DNA of 64,000 nucleotides from Gammaproteobacteria bacterium (GCA_030426265.1 JAUHYP010000003.1:1-64000), one strand, 5' to 3'. Counted from the first letter of the stretch, positions 29,099 to 39,095 are shown. Numbers and translations: made by a program. Notes: a model not told the origin generated them from the sequence alone.

Positions 29099-30096
29099 GT
29101 GCGATGCCGCAGCAGGGGGCCGGACAGGAGGCGGGGAACGAAACCGGGCGCCCGTCGGGTTCCCGTCGTCCCGCCCACGTACCGCGGCTCCCCGGCCCGC
29201 GCGCCCATCCCCTGCGCTGGCTGTGGCAGCAGTTCGTGGACAGCTTCGCCTACTGGCTGTTTCCCTGCCTGTGTTTCCTGCTGCCCGCGCGGGCGGCCAA
29301 TACCGTGGCCCGTTTCCTCTCGGGGCAGGCCTGGCTGTACCGCTTTCACGCCGAGAACGGCCGGGACAACATGGCCGCGGTGTTGAAGGAGGGCGATCCC
29401 GAACAACGCCTGCGCACGCTGCGCCTGGTGCGCTTCCTCGACGCCGTGGACGCCTGGCACGGTCACTTCAGCTCCGACCGACGCATCGCGCGCCACCTGG
29501 TGTCCGGGCCGGAGCGCTGGCCCGAGGCCGACAGCCTGGTGTTGCTCGGCACCCACCTCGGCCCCAGCACCTTGTTCCTGCGCTGCCTCGCCGCCGCCGG
29601 CTACACGCCGCGCTTCGTGTTTCGGGACATTCCCCGCAACTGGCTGTTCCGTTCCCCGGTGTACTACGCGCACCTGCGCTTCCGCATGGCCTACCTGCGC
29701 CGGGTCTGCCGTGGCAAGGAAATCCGGGTACCGGGTGGACGCGACGCCGTGGCGCGCTCCCTGGGCGAACCGGGCGTCGGCCTGGTGCTGCTGCTGGATG
29801 CGCCGGCCGGGCATTCACGGGCGCGGGCCCTCTCACTGCTCGGCCACCGCCTGCCGGTCGACCCCCGGGGACTGGGCATGGCCGTGGAAAAGGGCGCCAC
29901 CGCGGCCCTGTTCGCCATGACCTGGGACGCGGCCAGCGGCAAGCGCGTCATCGAGGTCAGCGACGCCGGCTCCCTGTCCGACCGCGACGCCACCCTGGCC
30001 CGGATGGGCCGGTTCCTGGACGAACGCCTGGCCCGGGACCCGGCACAGTGGCAGCTGTGGACCACGGCGCAGGCCGTGCTGCAGCAAGCCGACTGA
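29095..30096 (+). CDS. LpxL/HtrB-like lysophospholipid acyltransferase family protein
   Basis: '[21 protein letters not shown]...[28 protein letters not shown]...[22 protein letters not shown]'-type organisation. Confidence 0.6.
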   Translation: MSAMPQQGAGQEAGNETGRPSGSRRPAHVPRLPGPRAHPLRWLWQQFVDSFAYWLFPCLCFLLPARAANTVARFLSGQAWLYRFHAENGRDNMAAVLKEGDPEQRLRTLRLVRFLDAVDAWHGHFSSDRRIARHLVSGPERWPEADSLVLLGTHLGPSTLFLRCLAAAGYTPRFVFRDIPRNWLFRSPVYYAHLRFRMAYLRRVCRGKEIRVPGGRDAVARSLGEPGVGLVLLLDAPAGHSRARALSLLGHRLPVDPRGLGMAVEKGATAALFAMTWDAASGKRVIEVSDAGSLSDRDATLARMGRFLDERLARDPAQWQLWTTAQAVLQQAD

Positions 30097-30175
30097 GCCG
30101 CCGGGGAGACCTCGCGGCTCGATTGAATCCCCCGCCGGCCTGTCCGAAGATGGGTCGCTGAACCAACGGAACGTC

Positions 30176-30832
30176 ATGGCAAAGCTCTACTTCTATTACT
30201 CGGCGATGAATGCCGGCAAGACCACGGTGCTGCTGCAGTCCGCCTGGAACTACCGGGAGCGCGGCATGACGCCGCTGCTGTTCACGCCGCGCATCGACGA
30301 CCGCTACCGGGTCGGCACCATCCGCTCACGCATCGGCCTGGAAGCCGAGGCGCTGACCTTCGATGCCGGCTCCGACCTGCTGGAACGCACGCGGGAGGAG
30401 CTGGAGCGGCACAGCGTCCACTGCGTGCTCGTGGACGAGGCCCAGTTTCTTTCGCGCGACCAGGTCTACCAGCTCTCCGAGGTCGTGGACCAGCTGGACA
30501 TCCCGGTGCTGTGCTTCGGCCTGCGCACGGATTTCCAGGGCGAGTTGTTCGAGGGCAGCCGCCACCTGCTGGCCTGGGCGGACGAACTGGAGGAGCTCAA
30601 GACCATCTGCCACACCGGCCGCAAAGCCACCATGGTCGTGCGGGTGGACGAGCACGGCTACGCCGTCCGCGAGGGCTCGCAGGTGGAGATCGGTGGCAAC
30701 GACCGCTACGTCTCGGTCAGCCGCAAGGAGTTCAAGGCCGTGTTTTCCGGCGGCAAGCGGGTGAAGTTCATCGAGCCTCCGGACGGATCGCAGGACGATT
30801 CGCCGGACCAGGCCGGGGGCGGGCTGCTCTGA
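30176..30832 (+). CDS. tdk: Thymidine kinase
   Basis: '[38 protein letters not shown]', '[44 protein letters not shown]'. Confidence 0.98.
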   Translation: MAKLYFYYSAMNAGKTTVLLQSAWNYRERGMTPLLFTPRIDDRYRVGTIRSRIGLEAEALTFDAGSDLLERTREELERHSVHCVLVDEAQFLSRDQVYQLSEVVDQLDIPVLCFGLRTDFQGELFEGSRHLLAWADELEELKTICHTGRKATMVVRVDEHGYAVREGSQVEIGGNDRYVSVSRKEFKAVFSGGKRVKFIEPPDGSQDDSPDQAGGGLL

Positions 30833-30875
30833 GGAACACTTGCATCGACGACCCGGATCGCGCGATGCTGCGGCC

Positions 30876-31079
30876 ATGCGCTGGTTGCTGATCCTGATCA
30901 TCGTGCTGCTGCTGGGCTGGCAGTTGATGCCCGACCCGGAGCCCGTTCCCATCGAGAAGACCTTCATCGCCGAACCGGTGCAGCGCCTCGAGGACGCCAA
31001 GGCCCTGGAGCAGCAGTATCTTGAGGCGGACGAGGCGCGCAAACAGCGCCTGGAAGACGCGCTGGAAGGCGACGGTTGA
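30876..31079 (+). CDS. Small single-TM protein (67 aa), function unknown
   Basis: MRWLLILIIVLLLGWQLMPDPEPVPIEKTFIAEPVQRLEDAKALEQQYLEADEARKQRLEDALEGDG; fits between tdk and mutM. Confidence 0.6.
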   Translation: MRWLLILIIVLLLGWQLMPDPEPVPIEKTFIAEPVQRLEDAKALEQQYLEADEARKQRLEDALEGDG

Positions 31080-31082
31080 GTC

Positions 31083-31895
31083 TCAGCGCTGGCAGCGCGG
31101 GCAGTAGAAGCTCGAACGCTGGCCGATGACCTTCTGGCGGATTTCCGCCCCGCACTGGAAACATCCCTCTCCCGCACGGCCGTAGACCAGCAGGTCCATC
31201 GCGAAGTAGCCGGGCGCGCCGTCACTGTTCACGTAGTCGCGAAGCGTGGTGCCCCCGCGCTCGATGGAGCGGGCGAGCACGTCGCGGATGGCTCCCGCCA
31301 GCCCCTCGTAGCGCGCCAGCGAGATCCGACCCGCCGGGCGCGTCGGGTGGATTCCGGCCATGTACAGGGCCTCGGAGGCGTAGATGTTGCCCACGCCCAC
31401 CACCACCCGGCCATCCATGATGAAGGTCTTCACCGCCGCGCGGCGGCCGCGGGCCAGACCGTGCAGCCATCGGCCGTCGAAGGTCCCGCCCAGGGGCTCG
31501 GGTCCCAGGTGACTGAGCAGGGGATGGTCCTCGGCGTCTCCCTCGACCCAGAGAAGGGCGCCAAAGCGTCGTGGATCGTTGAAGCGTACGACCGCTTCGG
31601 CCGTTTCCAGGTCGAAATGGTCGTGGGTCCGGGGCGCGGCGCCGTCGGTGACCACCCGCAGTGAACCGGACATGCCCAGGTGCACCAGCAGCGACCCGCC
31701 GGCGTCGGTGTCGATGAGCAGGTACTTGGCCCGGCGCCGCAGTCCGGTGACGGTGGCGCCCCGGGCCTTCTGCACCGCCTCCGGCACCGGCCATCGCAGC
31801 CTCCGTTCGCGCACGGTGATGCCCGCCAGGCGACGGCCCTCCAACCAGGGACGGACCCCGCGCAGGGTGGTTTCGACTTCGGGCAACTCGGGCAT
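31083..31895 (-). CDS. mutM: Formamidopyrimidine-DNA glycosylase
   Basis: MPELPEVETTLRGVRPWLEGRRLAGITVRE; C-terminal zinc finger CFQCGAEI...FYCPRCQR. Confidence 0.98.
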   Translation of the reverse strand: MPELPEVETTLRGVRPWLEGRRLAGITVRERRLRWPVPEAVQKARGATVTGLRRRAKYLLIDTDAGGSLLVHLGMSGSLRVVTDGAAPRTHDHFDLETAEAVVRFNDPRRFGALLWVEGDAEDHPLLSHLGPEPLGGTFDGRWLHGLARGRRAAVKTFIMDGRVVVGVGNIYASEALYMAGIHPTRPAGRISLARYEGLAGAIRDVLARSIERGGTTLRDYVNSDGAPGYFAMDLLVYGRAGEGCFQCGAEIRQKVIGQRSSFYCPRCQR

Positions 31896-31984
31896 GGGCT
31901 GTATCCTCCGGCGGCGAACGCTACCATAGGCGCACCTTTCCGGCATGGGTCCCCGCCATGCGCTCCGCCATTCCATGACGCCCA

Positions 31985-34021
31985 TTGCATGACATCGCAC
32001 TCATGACATCTTCTCCCGACGCGGCCGACCTCGACACGGACGACCCGCCGGTGCTGGTGGGCGTGGACACCGGCGGCACCTTCACCGACCTGGTGGCCTG
32101 GAAGGCGGGCCGCCTGCTGCACGGCAAGGTGCTTTCGACGCCCGACGACCCCTCGCGGGCCATCATCGAGGGCCTGCGCCGCCTCGGCCTCGACGAGCGC
32201 GACGTGATCGTCATCCACGGCACCACCGTGGGCACCAATGCCGTGCTGGAGGGCAAGGGCGCCCGGGTGGCCTACGTCACCAGTGCCGGTTTCCGCGACG
32301 TGCTGAGCCTGGCGCGGCAGAACCGTCGCGAGGTCTATGCGCTGGAGCAGCCGGTCCAGCCCCCGCCCGTGCCCGAGGAACGCTGCCTGGAAGTCGCGAC
32401 CCGCTGCGACCACCAGGGTGCGCTGCTCGCCCGGGCCACCGACGAGGAGCTGGCGGCGCTGAAGGCGTCACTGGACGCCCTGGACGTGGACGCGCTGGCC
32501 GTGAACCTGCTCTACGCCTTTCTCTGCCCGGAAGAGGAACAGCGAATCGCCGCCATCGCGGGCGGTGAGCGCTTCGTCAGCCTGGCCAGCGAGGTGCTGC
32601 CCGAGATTCGTGAGTACGAACGCGGCATCGCCACCTGGCTGAATGCCTCGGTGGGCCCGGTGATCGCCCGCTACCTGGCCCGGCTGGCGGAGGGCCTGCC
32701 GCGGGCGCGGATTTCCGTGATGCAGAGTTCCGGGACGACGGTGGCGGCCGACCAGGCGGCGGCTGGCGCCGTGCGCCTGCTGCTGTCCGGCCCGGCCGGC
32801 GGAATCGCCGCCGCGCGGCTGATCGGCGCGGTGACCGGCCGCCGTCGCTTTCTCACCCTGGACATGGGGGGCACCTCAACGGACGTCGCCCTGCTCGACG
32901 GCGAGATTCCACTCACCCATTCCTCCCGCATCGCCGGCTGGCCGCTGACCGTACCCACCGTCGACATTCACACCATCGGCGCCGGTGGCGGGTCCATCGC
33001 CCGCGTGGACGAGGGCGGCATGCTGCTGGTGGGGCCGGAATCGGCCGGCGCCGAACCGGGTCCGGCCTGTTACGGCCAGGGCGGCGAAGCCGTCACGGTG
33101 ACCGACGCGAACCTCGTGCTGGGTCGAATTCCGGCGGATACGCTGCTCGGGGGCTACCTGCCCCTGGACGCCGAGGCCGCGGCCCGCGCCATGGACGCCC
33201 TGGCGACCGACCTGGGCTGTCGCCGGGTGGCGGCGGCCCGGGGCGTGCTGCGGCTGGCCAACGAGCACATGGCCCGCGCCCTGCGCGTGATCTCGGTGGA
33301 GCGCGGGCACGACCCGCGCGATTACGCCCTGCTGTGCTTCGGCGGCGCCGGCGGCCTGCATGCCTGCGAGTTGGCGGAACTGCTGGACCTCGATACCGTG
33401 GTCCTGCCCGCACTGGCCGGTGTGCTCTCGGCCCAGGGCATGCTGGCCTCCGAGCCGGGAAGGGAGTTGTCCCGGGCCGTGCTCGGGAGGCTGGAAGCGC
33501 AGCGTCGGGAGGACCTGGAGTCGGCCTTTGTGGCGCTGGAAGCCCGCGCCACCGAGGAACTGGCCGCAGAGGGCGTGGCGACCGATACGCTCGGCTTCCG
33601 CCGGCGGTTGGAATTGCGATACGAGGGCCAGAGCGCCACGCTGGTGCTCGACGACGCCCCGGGAACGGACCTCGCCGAGGCCTTCCACGCGGCCCACGAG
33701 GCCGGCAGCGGCCATCGCCTGGAGCGGCCGGTGGAACTGGTCAACCTGCGCCTCTCGGCCCGTGCGCCGGCCGCCATCGACAGCCTGGAGCGGCCGCGTC
33801 GGTCTCCGGCCGGATCTGGCCAGGGGCGGCGCGTGTTCATGACCGACCTGCAACAGGCCGTGCCGGTCCTGGACCGGGACAGCCTGCCGACCGGCGAAGC
33901 CGTCCCCGGCCCCGCCATCGTCACCGACCGCGCCGCCACCGCCTGGGTGGCTCCCGGCTGGCGCGCCGAACCCGACGAATGGGGCAACCTCGTGCTCCGC
34001 CGTCGCGGCTGGAAACGGTGA
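31985..34021 (+). CDS. Hydantoinase/oxoprolinase family protein (HyuA-like subunit)
   Basis: 'VLVGVDTGGTFTDLVAWKAGRLLHGKVLSTPDDPSRAIIEGL', 'LTLDMGGTSTDVALLDG', 'CFGGAGGLHACELAELL'. Confidence 0.93.
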   Translation: MHDIALMTSSPDAADLDTDDPPVLVGVDTGGTFTDLVAWKAGRLLHGKVLSTPDDPSRAIIEGLRRLGLDERDVIVIHGTTVGTNAVLEGKGARVAYVTSAGFRDVLSLARQNRREVYALEQPVQPPPVPEERCLEVATRCDHQGALLARATDEELAALKASLDALDVDALAVNLLYAFLCPEEEQRIAAIAGGERFVSLASEVLPEIREYERGIATWLNASVGPVIARYLARLAEGLPRARISVMQSSGTTVAADQAAAGAVRLLLSGPAGGIAAARLIGAVTGRRRFLTLDMGGTSTDVALLDGEIPLTHSSRIAGWPLTVPTVDIHTIGAGGGSIARVDEGGMLLVGPESAGAEPGPACYGQGGEAVTVTDANLVLGRIPADTLLGGYLPLDAEAAARAMDALATDLGCRRVAAARGVLRLANEHMARALRVISVERGHDPRDYALLCFGGAGGLHACELAELLDLDTVVLPALAGVLSAQGMLASEPGRELSRAVLGRLEAQRREDLESAFVALEARATEELAAEGVATDTLGFRRRLELRYEGQSATLVLDDAPGTDLAEAFHAAHEAGSGHRLERPVELVNLRLSARAPAAIDSLERPRRSPAGSGQGRRVFMTDLQQAVPVLDRDSLPTGEAVPGPAIVTDRAATAWVAPGWRAEPDEWGNLVLRRRGWKR

Positions 34022-34029
34022 GCCACAAA

Positions 34030-34053
34030 AAAACCCGCCGGGTGGCGGGTTTT
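34030..34053. terminator. Bidirectional Rho-independent terminator between hyuA-like gene and rpmG
   Basis: AAAACCCGCC-GGGT-GGCGGGTTTT hairpin between convergent genes. Confidence 0.85.
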
Positions 34054-34078
34054 CGAGGCAAGCGCGGGTGGCTCCGGC

Positions 34079-34246
34079 TTACTTGATCTTTGCTTCCTTG
34101 TAGACCACGTGCTTGCGGACGACGGGATCATATTTCTTGATCTCCATCTTGCCCGGCATGTTCTTCTTGTTCTTGTCGGTGGTGTAGAAGTGGCCGGTGT
34201 CTGCAGTGGACACCAGGCGGATCTTTTCGCGGTTCGACTTGGCCAT
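34079..34246 (-). CDS. rpmG: 50S ribosomal protein L33
   Basis: [55 protein letters not shown]. Confidence 0.99.
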   Translation of the reverse strand: MAKSNREKIRLVSTADTGHFYTTDKNKKNMPGKMEIKKYDPVVRKHVVYKEAKIK

Positions 34247-34259
34247 GATGCGACTCCCG

Positions 34260-34496
34260 TCAGACGTTTTCGCCGCGGGTGCGCAGATCCGACAGAACGG
34301 CGTCGATGCCCTTCTTGTCGATGATACGCAGACCCTTGGTGGACACACGGAGCTTCACCCAACGGTTCTCGCTCTCCACCCAGAAACGATGGGTGTGGAG
34401 GTTGGGCAGGAAGCGGCGTTTGGTCTTCACATTGGAGTGAGACACGTTGTTACCGGTCATCGGTTTCTTGCCGGTGACCTGACAGATTCTGGACAT
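34260..34496 (-). CDS. rpmB: 50S ribosomal protein L28
   Basis: [65 protein letters not shown]. Confidence 0.99.
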   Translation of the reverse strand: MSRICQVTGKKPMTGNNVSHSNVKTKRRFLPNLHTHRFWVESENRWVKLRVSTKGLRIIDKKGIDAVLSDLRTRGENV

Positions 34497-34593
34497 GGGA
34501 CTTTCCCGTACGTCAATGGGCAAAACAGCCGCACTTTATACCGAAAAAGCGGAATGGGTGCAAGGTTTTCATGCCCGAATCGCATCATCCGCG

Positions 34594-35250
34594 CTACAGC
34601 ATGCCACGGGCAGCCATGGAGACGGGCTCGCCGTCGCCGACCACGAAGTGATCCAGGAGGCGGATTTCCAGCAGCGCCAGGGCATCCCGAAGACGCCGGG
34701 TGATGGCCTGGTCCGCCAGGCTGGGCTCGGATACCCCGGAAGGATGATTGTGCGCCACGATCACGGCGGCCGCGCCCAGCAGCAGGGCCTTTTCCGCCAC
34801 CACCCGTGGATAGACGCAGGCGCCGTCGATGGAGCCCTTGAACAGCTCCTCGCAGGCGATGACCCGGTGGCGCGTGTCCAGGAACAGGCAGGAGAACACC
34901 TCGCGGCGCCGATCGCGCAGGGCCGCCTTGAGGTAGGCCAGCGTGTCGGCCGGGCTGGTCAGTGGCCGCCCCCGCCTCAGGCCTTCTTCGAGCTGGCGGC
35001 GCACCAGCTCACGGGCGGCCACCAGGGCCCGCGCGCAGGCGGGGTTCCAGCCGGGCAGGGCGGCCAGGGCCGGCTCCGCCAGGGCGCCCAGGCCACGCAC
35101 GCCACCGGCGGCCGAGAGGGCGGAAGCCGCCAGTGCGCGGGCCTGTTCCCGGCCGACGCCGGCGCCGAGCAGATCGGCCAGCAACTGCAGGTCCGCGGCC
35201 GGCGCGATGCGCGCTTCATCCCCCGTGGGTTCGGTTCGACAGGCTTCCAT
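34594..35250 (-). CDS. radC: RadC family JAB-domain protein
   Basis: 'FSCLFLDTRHRVIACEELFKGSIDGACVYPRVVAEKALLLGAAAVIVAHNHPSGVSEPSLADQAITRRL'. Confidence 0.96.
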   Translation of the reverse strand: MEACRTEPTGDEARIAPAADLQLLADLLGAGVGREQARALAASALSAAGGVRGLGALAEPALAALPGWNPACARALVAARELVRRQLEEGLRRGRPLTSPADTLAYLKAALRDRRREVFSCLFLDTRHRVIACEELFKGSIDGACVYPRVVAEKALLLGAAAVIVAHNHPSGVSEPSLADQAITRRLRDALALLEIRLLDHFVVGDGEPVSMAARGML

Positions 35251-35461
35251 GGCCGCAGTGTGCGCCCCGCGCGCCGCCCCGCACAGCGCGGAACCGCCTG
35301 GCGCGGCGTGGGAAAATGCTTAAAAAAATCGGTGAACTCCGACGCCTCCTTGGTATAGTAGGCGCATAGGGAGAACGAAAAACCGGGACCGGCGTAGCCA
35401 CGACGCTGGGCACCAGGGACGGGATATCAGTTGCTGAGACACTCATCAACGCAGGGGAGCC

Positions 35462-35935
35462 ATGGCGGGGGATTCTGAGCGGACGCCGGTGCGTCTGCGC
35501 GTGCTCGATGCCCGATTGGGCAGCGAGTTTCCATTACCGGATTACGCCACCGACGGTTCCGCCGGCATGGACCTGCGCGCCATGGTGGATGCGCCCCTGG
35601 ACATCGCACCCGGAGACACCCGGTTGATTCCCACCGGGTTCGCCATGCACGTGGCCGATTCCGGGCTCGCCGCCATCATCCTTCCCCGCTCCGGACTGGG
35701 CCACAAGCACGGCCTGGTGCTGGGCAATCTCGTCGGACTCATCGACAGCGACTACCAGGGGCAGGTCTTCGTCTCCTGCTGGAACCGCTCCACCACGGCC
35801 TTCCGCGTCGAGCCCGGCGCACGCATCGCCCAACTGGTGTTCGTGCCGGTGGTCCAGGCTGCCTGGGAAGTCGTGGACGATTTCGAGGCCTCTGACCGTG
35901 GCGCCGGCGGGTTCGGCCACACCGGGGCGGGCTGA
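35462..35935 (+). CDS. dut: dUTP diphosphatase
   Basis: '[34 protein letters not shown]', '[22 protein letters not shown]'-type motifs, '[10 protein letters not shown]'. Confidence 0.98.
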   Translation: MAGDSERTPVRLRVLDARLGSEFPLPDYATDGSAGMDLRAMVDAPLDIAPGDTRLIPTGFAMHVADSGLAAIILPRSGLGHKHGLVLGNLVGLIDSDYQGQVFVSCWNRSTTAFRVEPGARIAQLVFVPVVQAAWEVVDDFEASDRGAGGFGHTGAG

Positions 35936-35937
35936 GC

Positions 35938-38634
35938 ATGGCGCGCCGTACACTCGCGGACATCGTCGGGACCCGTTCCCCGGCCAACAGCATGCTCGCC
36001 GCGCCCTGGCCCTATCTGCTGTCCGGTTCCATCATCGTGATCGTTGCGGCCCTGTTCATGATCATGGGCACCACCGATGAATCCCGATCGGACAAGGCGC
36101 GCAACGAGGCCCGCCAGTCCGTCGACCAGATGAGTCGCGTTGTCCAGGAAATCCAGGAACTGCTGCAGAACGGCACGGTCCAGGCCCTGGCGGAACGGGC
36201 CCTCGCGGGTGAACCGGTCAGTGCGACATTGCTGGCCGAGACCCGGAACCTGATCCCCGAGGTCACCGACGTGCACGTCTACAGGCCGGACGTGTTCATG
36301 ATGGATCTCGACCTGCTGGGCGACAACGGCTTCATTCTGCTGGACATCATGGCTGCGGCCGTTGAAGAGGAACGCTCCCCGGTCCAGATCATCGAGGACG
36401 ATGGCCTGAAATACCTCGCCGGTGGTTCGGCCATCGGCCGCGCCATCCAGGGCAAGGGCTTCCTGGTGGTCTACCTCGACCCGACCTACCTGCTGAACCT
36501 GTTCAACATCGCCGAGCCCGCCGCCGGTTACATCGGGCTCGAACACGCCACCGGCGCCAATGCCCCCGTCAAGCTCAAGGAAATCGGCGGCGGCATCCCC
36601 GCCGGGCACAGCATGCAGCGCGTCCCGGTGCCCGGATCCATGCTGCAGGTGGTGTACCCGGCCAGCCGCCAGGACAGCCTGGTCGGCGGCAGGGAACAGA
36701 CCGTGCTCCTGATCCTCGGCGCCCTGTTGCTGGGCTTTGGTCTGTACCGGCACCGGGTGTTGCACAAGAAGCTGCCTCCCGCGGAGACCATGCCCGAGCG
36801 TTTCGTCACCCTGCGCGAGCGCGATCGTGGAACGGCCGGGCGTCCGCCCACGCTGGCGGACCATCGCCGCGAGCCCGCCCTGGGCCCGCCCGAGCCGAAG
36901 CAGCCTCCGGCCAGGCCCGCGACCAAGCCGCTGACGCCCCAGACCCGGGAGGTCGACCTGGACCGCCCGACCCGCCCGACGGGCTTCGACCGCCCGGCCG
37001 ATTCGCCCTTTGTCGGACGGATTTCCCAGCCGGCGTCTTCAGATGCGGATGAACTCCCGCCCTCGTTGCGCCCTGCGGCGGAAGAAGCGCCGGCGGCAAC
37101 CGTCCAATCGACCCCGCCGGGCCAGCCGCCGGCAGGGGATGACGAACCGCCATCCCTGCGGCCACGCAAGGACGGCGACGCGACGAAGCCCGCCATTGCC
37201 GGCGGCGTGGCGGGCGCTTCCGTGCCCAATGACCCATCCCCGGAGCAGGGTGCCGCCGCCGTCACCCTGAAGAGCGAGATCTTCCGGGCCTACGACATTC
37301 GCGGCGTGGTCGGGAAGACCCTGGACCGCAGCGTCGCCTACCAGATCGGCCAGTCCATCGGCAGCCACGCGCGCGACGGCCTCGCCAACATCGTGGTGGT
37401 GGGCCGGGACGGGCGCCATTCCGGCCCGGAGCTCGCCGAAGGTCTGGTGGAGGGCCTGCGAGCGGCCGGCTGCAACGTCATCGACATCGGCGTGGTGCCC
37501 ACCGGGGTGCTGTACTGGGCCGCCTGGGAGCTGGCCAAGGGCACCGGTGTGATGGTCACCGGCAGCCACAATCCGCCGGACTACAACGGCTTCAAGATCA
37601 TGGTGGGCGGCCACACCCTCGCCGGCGATGACATTTTCCAGTTGTTCGAGCGGATCCGGTCCGGGAATTTGCGGACCGGGAAAGGCCTGGTGCACCGTGA
37701 AGACGTGCTCGAGGGTTACCTGGACCGCATCGCCAACGACATCCAGCTCGCCCGCCCCCTGAAGGTGGTGGCCGATTGCGGCAATGGCGTCGGCGGTGTC
37801 TGTGCGATCGAAGTGCTGCGGGCCATCGGCGCCGAGGTCATTCCGCTGTACGAGGACGTCGACGGCGACTTCCCGAACCACCACCCCGATCCCAGCGAAC
37901 CGGAAAACCTGCGTGACCTGATCGAATCGGTGCGAATGACCGGCGCCGACCTGGGCCTGGCCTTCGACGGGGACGCCGACCGCCTGGGCGTGGTCACGCC
38001 GGCCGGGCAGATCGTGTTCGCCGACCGCGTGATGATGCTGTATGCGCGGGAAGTGCTGTCCCGCAAACCCGGTTCCACGATCATCTACGACGTCAAGTGC
38101 ACCGGCCATCTCGACACCGTGATTCGCAAGGCCGGTGGCGAGCCCGAGATGTACAAGACGGGCCACTCGCTGATGAAGAACCGCATGAAGGAAATCGGCG
38201 CGCCGCTGGCGGGCGAGATGAGCGGCCACTTCTTCTTCGAGGACCGCTGGTACGGCTTCGACTGCGGCATCTATTCCGCCTGTCGCCTGCTGGAGATTCT
38301 CGCCACGAAGGAGGAGGCGCCGGAAGACGTGTTCGCCGCGCTGCCCGACTCGGTGAGCACGCCCGAGCTCAAGGTGCACCTGGCCGAGGGTGAAAATCAC
38401 CCGTTCATCGAGCGCTTCAAGGAAGCCGCCGAGTTTCCGGGCGCGCGCGTCAGCACCATCGACGGCCTTCGCGCCGACTTCCCCATCGGCTGGGGCCTGG
38501 TGCGGGCGTCCAACACCACGCCCATCCTGGTGCTGCGTTTCGACGCCGAGAGCGAAGGCGCGCTGAAGCGGGTGCAGGAAATCTTCCGTGAGCAGTTGCT
38601 GGCGGTGAAGCCGGACCTGGAGTTGCCGTTCTGA
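35938..38634 (+). CDS. algC: Phosphomannomutase/phosphoglucomutase (AlgC-type) with N-terminal membrane/putative periplasmic domain
   Basis: N-terminal TM, about 200 aa domain, second TM, Pro-rich linker, then 'EIFRAYDIRGVVGKTLDRSVAYQIGQSIGSHA', 'VMVTGSHNPPDYNGFKIM', 'LAFDGDADRLGVVT'. Confidence 0.95.
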   Translation: MARRTLADIVGTRSPANSMLAAPWPYLLSGSIIVIVAALFMIMGTTDESRSDKARNEARQSVDQMSRVVQEIQELLQNGTVQALAERALAGEPVSATLLAETRNLIPEVTDVHVYRPDVFMMDLDLLGDNGFILLDIMAAAVEEERSPVQIIEDDGLKYLAGGSAIGRAIQGKGFLVVYLDPTYLLNLFNIAEPAAGYIGLEHATGANAPVKLKEIGGGIPAGHSMQRVPVPGSMLQVVYPASRQDSLVGGREQTVLLILGALLLGFGLYRHRVLHKKLPPAETMPERFVTLRERDRGTAGRPPTLADHRREPALGPPEPKQPPARPATKPLTPQTREVDLDRPTRPTGFDRPADSPFVGRISQPASSDADELPPSLRPAAEEAPAATVQSTPPGQPPAGDDEPPSLRPRKDGDATKPAIAGGVAGASVPNDPSPEQGAAAVTLKSEIFRAYDIRGVVGKTLDRSVAYQIGQSIGSHARDGLANIVVVGRDGRHSGPELAEGLVEGLRAAGCNVIDIGVVPTGVLYWAAWELAKGTGVMVTGSHNPPDYNGFKIMVGGHTLAGDDIFQLFERIRSGNLRTGKGLVHREDVLEGYLDRIANDIQLARPLKVVADCGNGVGGVCAIEVLRAIGAEVIPLYEDVDGDFPNHHPDPSEPENLRDLIESVRMTGADLGLAFDGDADRLGVVTPAGQIVFADRVMMLYAREVLSRKPGSTIIYDVKCTGHLDTVIRKAGGEPEMYKTGHSLMKNRMKEIGAPLAGEMSGHFFFEDRWYGFDCGIYSACRLLEILATKEEAPEDVFAALPDSVSTPELKVHLAEGENHPFIERFKEAAEFPGARVSTIDGLRADFPIGWGLVRASNTTPILVLRFDAESEGALKRVQEIFREQLLAVKPDLELPF

Positions 38635-38732
38635 ACGGCTTGGCGCTGATCGATCCGGGCCCCGGACCTCGTGCGGGTCCTCGACAGGCAGGACCTGCCC
38701 ACAGCGTGGCGAAGGGCTTCAAAGGGTCCTGC

Positions 38733-39095
38733 ATGGTCGCCGCTTGGGCGCTGGTGCTGAGCGGCCCCGCCGTGGCCTGGGAGACGGAGAAGGCGCGCGT
38801 GATCACCCGCGACGCGAAGCCGATGGAGTGCATCTCGCGCGTGTCCGTTCGGCAGGTCGATGGCCGGGAAGCCTTCGTCAGCCCGCAGCAGTTCTACCTC
38901 GACCCGGGGCGCCACTCGTTGAGCGGCACCGTCGCGCTCGACACCCGCTACTGCCCGGTGGGACCGGGCAACGAGTACGCCGCCGTCGCGCCCCTGGAGG
39001 CGGACTTCGAGGCCGGCAAGACCTACTTCCTTGGCTTCGACCACAGCGCGCCCGACCGGGCGGAGTGGTCGCTGGTGGTCTGGAAGGTGGAGTGA
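38733..39095 (+). CDS. Small secreted hypothetical protein
   Basis: Signal-like MVAAWALVLSGPAVAW, then 'VFVSPQQFYLDPGRHSLSGTVALDTRYC'-like region; start uncertain. Confidence 0.5.
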   Translation: MVAAWALVLSGPAVAWETEKARVITRDAKPMECISRVSVRQVDGREAFVSPQQFYLDPGRHSLSGTVALDTRYCPVGPGNEYAAVAPLEADFEAGKTYFLGFDHSAPDRAEWSLVVWKVE

